From the NCBI RefSeq assembly GCF_012972705.2, contig NZ_JABCSC020000002.1, positions 776,324 to 840,323 on the forward strand: a stretch of 64,000 nt of DNA, read 5' to 3'. The notes beneath the pieces were generated by a model. The model ran no database searches and was not told where the DNA came from. It saw only the letters and a program-made list of their open reading frames with translations. The translations under genes and the position numbers were made by a program. Each line of letters opens with the position of its first letter. The first letter of the stretch is position 1. This stretch comes from Uliginosibacterium aquaticum (GTDB taxonomy: Bacteria; Pseudomonadota; Gammaproteobacteria; Burkholderiales; Rhodocyclaceae). This document shows positions 62,787-64,000 of the stretch, piece by piece.

Positions 62787-63295
62787 AAAATATTCTTATT
62801 GTTTTATATATTTTATTGATTTTTTTCAATTCCTCTGCCTCTGCCTCAGCAGAAGCAGGTACCTTTTGTCATAAAATAAAGAACGAGAAAACACCTGTCG
62901 CCATTCTTATTGACGAAAAAAATACTGTGTCGAACGGCCCAATTGACCTTGGAAATATTCCTGTGCCATCCAAACTAAAGGCAGAAGGAAAAGTTTTTGA
63001 AAGCAAATACAAAGTTATAGTTTTTCCACAAAACCTTTTGAAGCACGAAGAAATTCAGATAGGGCTAACAGCGGTTCTAACAAAAACAAAATCCATGTGC
63101 CCGAATAGCAGCTCTTACAGCGTTTCACTTCTTGGGGACTTTAGAGGCGGTGAAATTAGGCCGTATAAGTTCTCTGCTGATTTAACATGGTTCACACAGC
63201 TAGGAGGGACGGGCCATGAAGAAGAAATTCCAGATTTATATCGTTACTTCGATGCACGAGTTGTTGGCGTTTTTGTAGAGCCACAGAACAAATAG
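62783..63295 (+). CDS. Candidate periplasmic immunity protein
   Basis: A 170-aa protein with an N-terminal signal peptide (about 1-24, KNILIVLYILLIFFNSSASASA) and a beta-rich mature domain containing two cysteines (TFCHKI, SMCPNS). I do not recognise a family. It overlaps the effector by 4 bp (ATGA), is exported to the compartment where a peptidoglycan-degrading toxin acts, and is markedly AT-richer than the rest of the cluster. All of this fits an immunity protein that protects the producer and its kin. A lysozyme inhibitor-like mode is possible but unproven. Confidence 0.68.
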   Translation: MKNILIVLYILLIFFNSSASASAEAGTFCHKIKNEKTPVAILIDEKNTVSNGPIDLGNIPVPSKLKAEGKVFESKYKVIVFPQNLLKHEEIQIGLTAVLTKTKSMCPNSSSYSVSLLGDFRGGEIRPYKFSADLTWFTQLGGTGHEEEIPDLYRYFDARVVGVFVEPQNK

Positions 63296-63360
63296 CTGCA
63301 TTTCCCTTGCTCAGTGCAAATAGCCCAACTCCAAGCACAATCGGGCTGTTTCGAGCGCCT

Positions 63361-64000
63361 TGAATCGCCCCGGTTTCCGTGGAGGCTGGTTGGTTTGAGT
63401 CAGGCTATGACGGCGGCCTGACTGGCGAGTTGCCTGTAATAGTTTGCCTCAGCTTCTGCAGGCGGGATATATCCGATCGGTTCGAGCAGCCTGTGGTGGT
63501 TAAACCAGGACACCCATTCCAGCGTTGCGAGTTCCACGGATTCCTTGGTTTTCCACGGTGCGCGCCGATGGGTCATCTCGGCGTTGTACAAACCATTGAT
63601 GGTTTCTGCCAAGGCGTTGTCGTAGCTGTCGCCCTTGCTGCCGACTGATGGCTCAATGCCGCCTCGGCCAGCCGCTCGCTGTAGCGGATCGAGACGTACT
63701 GCGAGCCTCGGTCCGAGTGGTGAATCAAGGCTTCCTCAGGGCCCGGCTGCCGGGCGTACAGGGCCTGCTCCAAGGCATCCAGAACAAAGTCTGTCTGCAT
63801 GGAACTGCTCACGCGCCAGCCGACGATGCGCCGGGCAAAAACATCCACCACGAAGGCCACGTACAGCCAGCCCTGCCAGGTCGAGACGTAGGTGAAATCT
63901 GAGACCCACAACTGATTGGGCCAATCCGCCTTGAACTGCCGATTGACCCGATCTGCCGGGCATGGCGCCTTGCTGTCGCTGATCGTGGTGCGCACCACCT
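63361..64000 (-). mobile_element. IS3-family insertion sequence (partial, continues beyond the window)
   Basis: The visible end begins with TGAATCGCCCCGG at 63361, the TGA-starting terminus typical of IS3-family inverted repeats, and then carries the transposase orfB on the minus strand to the window edge. The opposite end and orfA are outside, so the target duplication cannot be checked. It lies 65 bp after the immunity candidate. Confidence 0.75.
63400..64000 (-). pseudogene. IS3-family transposase orfB, frameshifted and partial
   Basis: The DDE integrase core is recognisable on the minus strand. The first Asp is in LWVSDFTYVSTWQGW, the second in IHHSDRGSQYVSIRYSERL, and the Glu in ALAETINGLYNAEMTHRR, followed by WVSWFNHHRLLEPIGYIPPAEAE. 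The frame breaks near 63658-63662: after RLAEAA the first frame turns into unrelated sequence, while IEPSVGSKGDSYDN continues in another. One missing G in a GGG run (GCGGCATT where GCGGGCATT is expected) explains it. This is a disabled copy or a base-call error; IS3 programmed shifts occur between orfA and orfB, not here. Confidence 0.82.

Noticed and set aside
63325..63360. AGCCC...GGGCT hairpin after the immunity candidate
   Set aside because: Only a 5-bp stem with a long loop and a poor T-tract; may weakly terminate but is not supported enough to list.

Overview
The window is a chromosomal segment of a betaproteobacterium. It is GC-rich with dense, mostly operonic genes. Several features together suggest a Rhodocyclales-like or related lineage: a lysine/alanine-rich AlgP/H1-like protein, a PilS/PilR pair, an FNR regulator with a cbb3 oxidase cluster, a class I PHA synthase, a full-length malate synthase A, and a PsrA-type fatty-acid regulator. 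The exact genus cannot be fixed from the sequence alone.

Layout. 1-8.7 kb: the end of dsbB, then pbpG, maeB, an aminotransferase, a lytic transglycosylase, the AlgP/H1-like gene and ampD. 8.7-12.7 kb: the pilR-pilS operon, a small Zn-finger-like membrane protein and a LEA14-like lipoprotein. 12.7-17.3 kb: a decayed NAD-binding ORF, ybiB, ppa, a universal stress gene whose stop codon carries a MITE-like insertion, a SafE-like membrane protein and hemN. 17.3-29.3 kb is the microaerobic block: fnr with a perfect FNR box, phaC, a second usp, then fixH-ccoG-ccoP-ccoQ-ccoO-ccoN, ccoS, ccoI and tRNA-Thr(CGT). 29.3-35.5 kb: a type IV pilus priming operon (pilY1-fimT-pilV-pilW-pilX-pilE). 35.6-46.9 kb: housekeeping genes (aceB, an HD-GYP-like protein that has lost HD, rpsI-rplM, an OsmC protein, coq7, rppH, proS, a transglycosylase, a lipoprotein) and fadL with its PsrA-like regulator. 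47-63.3 kb: a partial type VI secretion locus (tssA, TagX-like peptidase, PAAR, ketosynthase-like protein, tssM, tagF, OmpA-like protein, a small membrane protein, vgrG) ending in a predicted two-headed peptidoglycan-degrading effector and a periplasmic immunity candidate. From 63.36 kb the window enters an IS3-family element with a frameshifted transposase.

The most interesting unlisted signals are two candidate small RNAs. One lies between ccoS and ccoN. It has an FNR box that sits exactly at -41.5 of a predicted start, a 12-bp internal hairpin and a Rho-independent terminator, and so looks like an FnrS-type anaerobic sRNA. The other lies upstream of rplM and has a consensus-like sigma70 promoter, a 5' hairpin, a single-stranded CUCCUCC-rich segment and a terminator, suggesting an anti-Shine-Dalgarno regulator. 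The T6SS effector also stands out: its base composition changes abruptly inside the gene at the start of the second catalytic domain and stays AT-rich through the immunity gene, as expected for a swapped toxin-tip/immunity module.

How the parts work together: FNR, HemN (oxygen-independent heme synthesis), the cbb3 oxidase with its assembly factors and the candidate FNR-dependent sRNA form one low-oxygen respiration module. PilS/PilR and the minor pilin operon concern type IV pili. PbpG, AmpD and the transglycosylases concern peptidoglycan turnover, and the T6SS payload attacks the same polymer in rivals.
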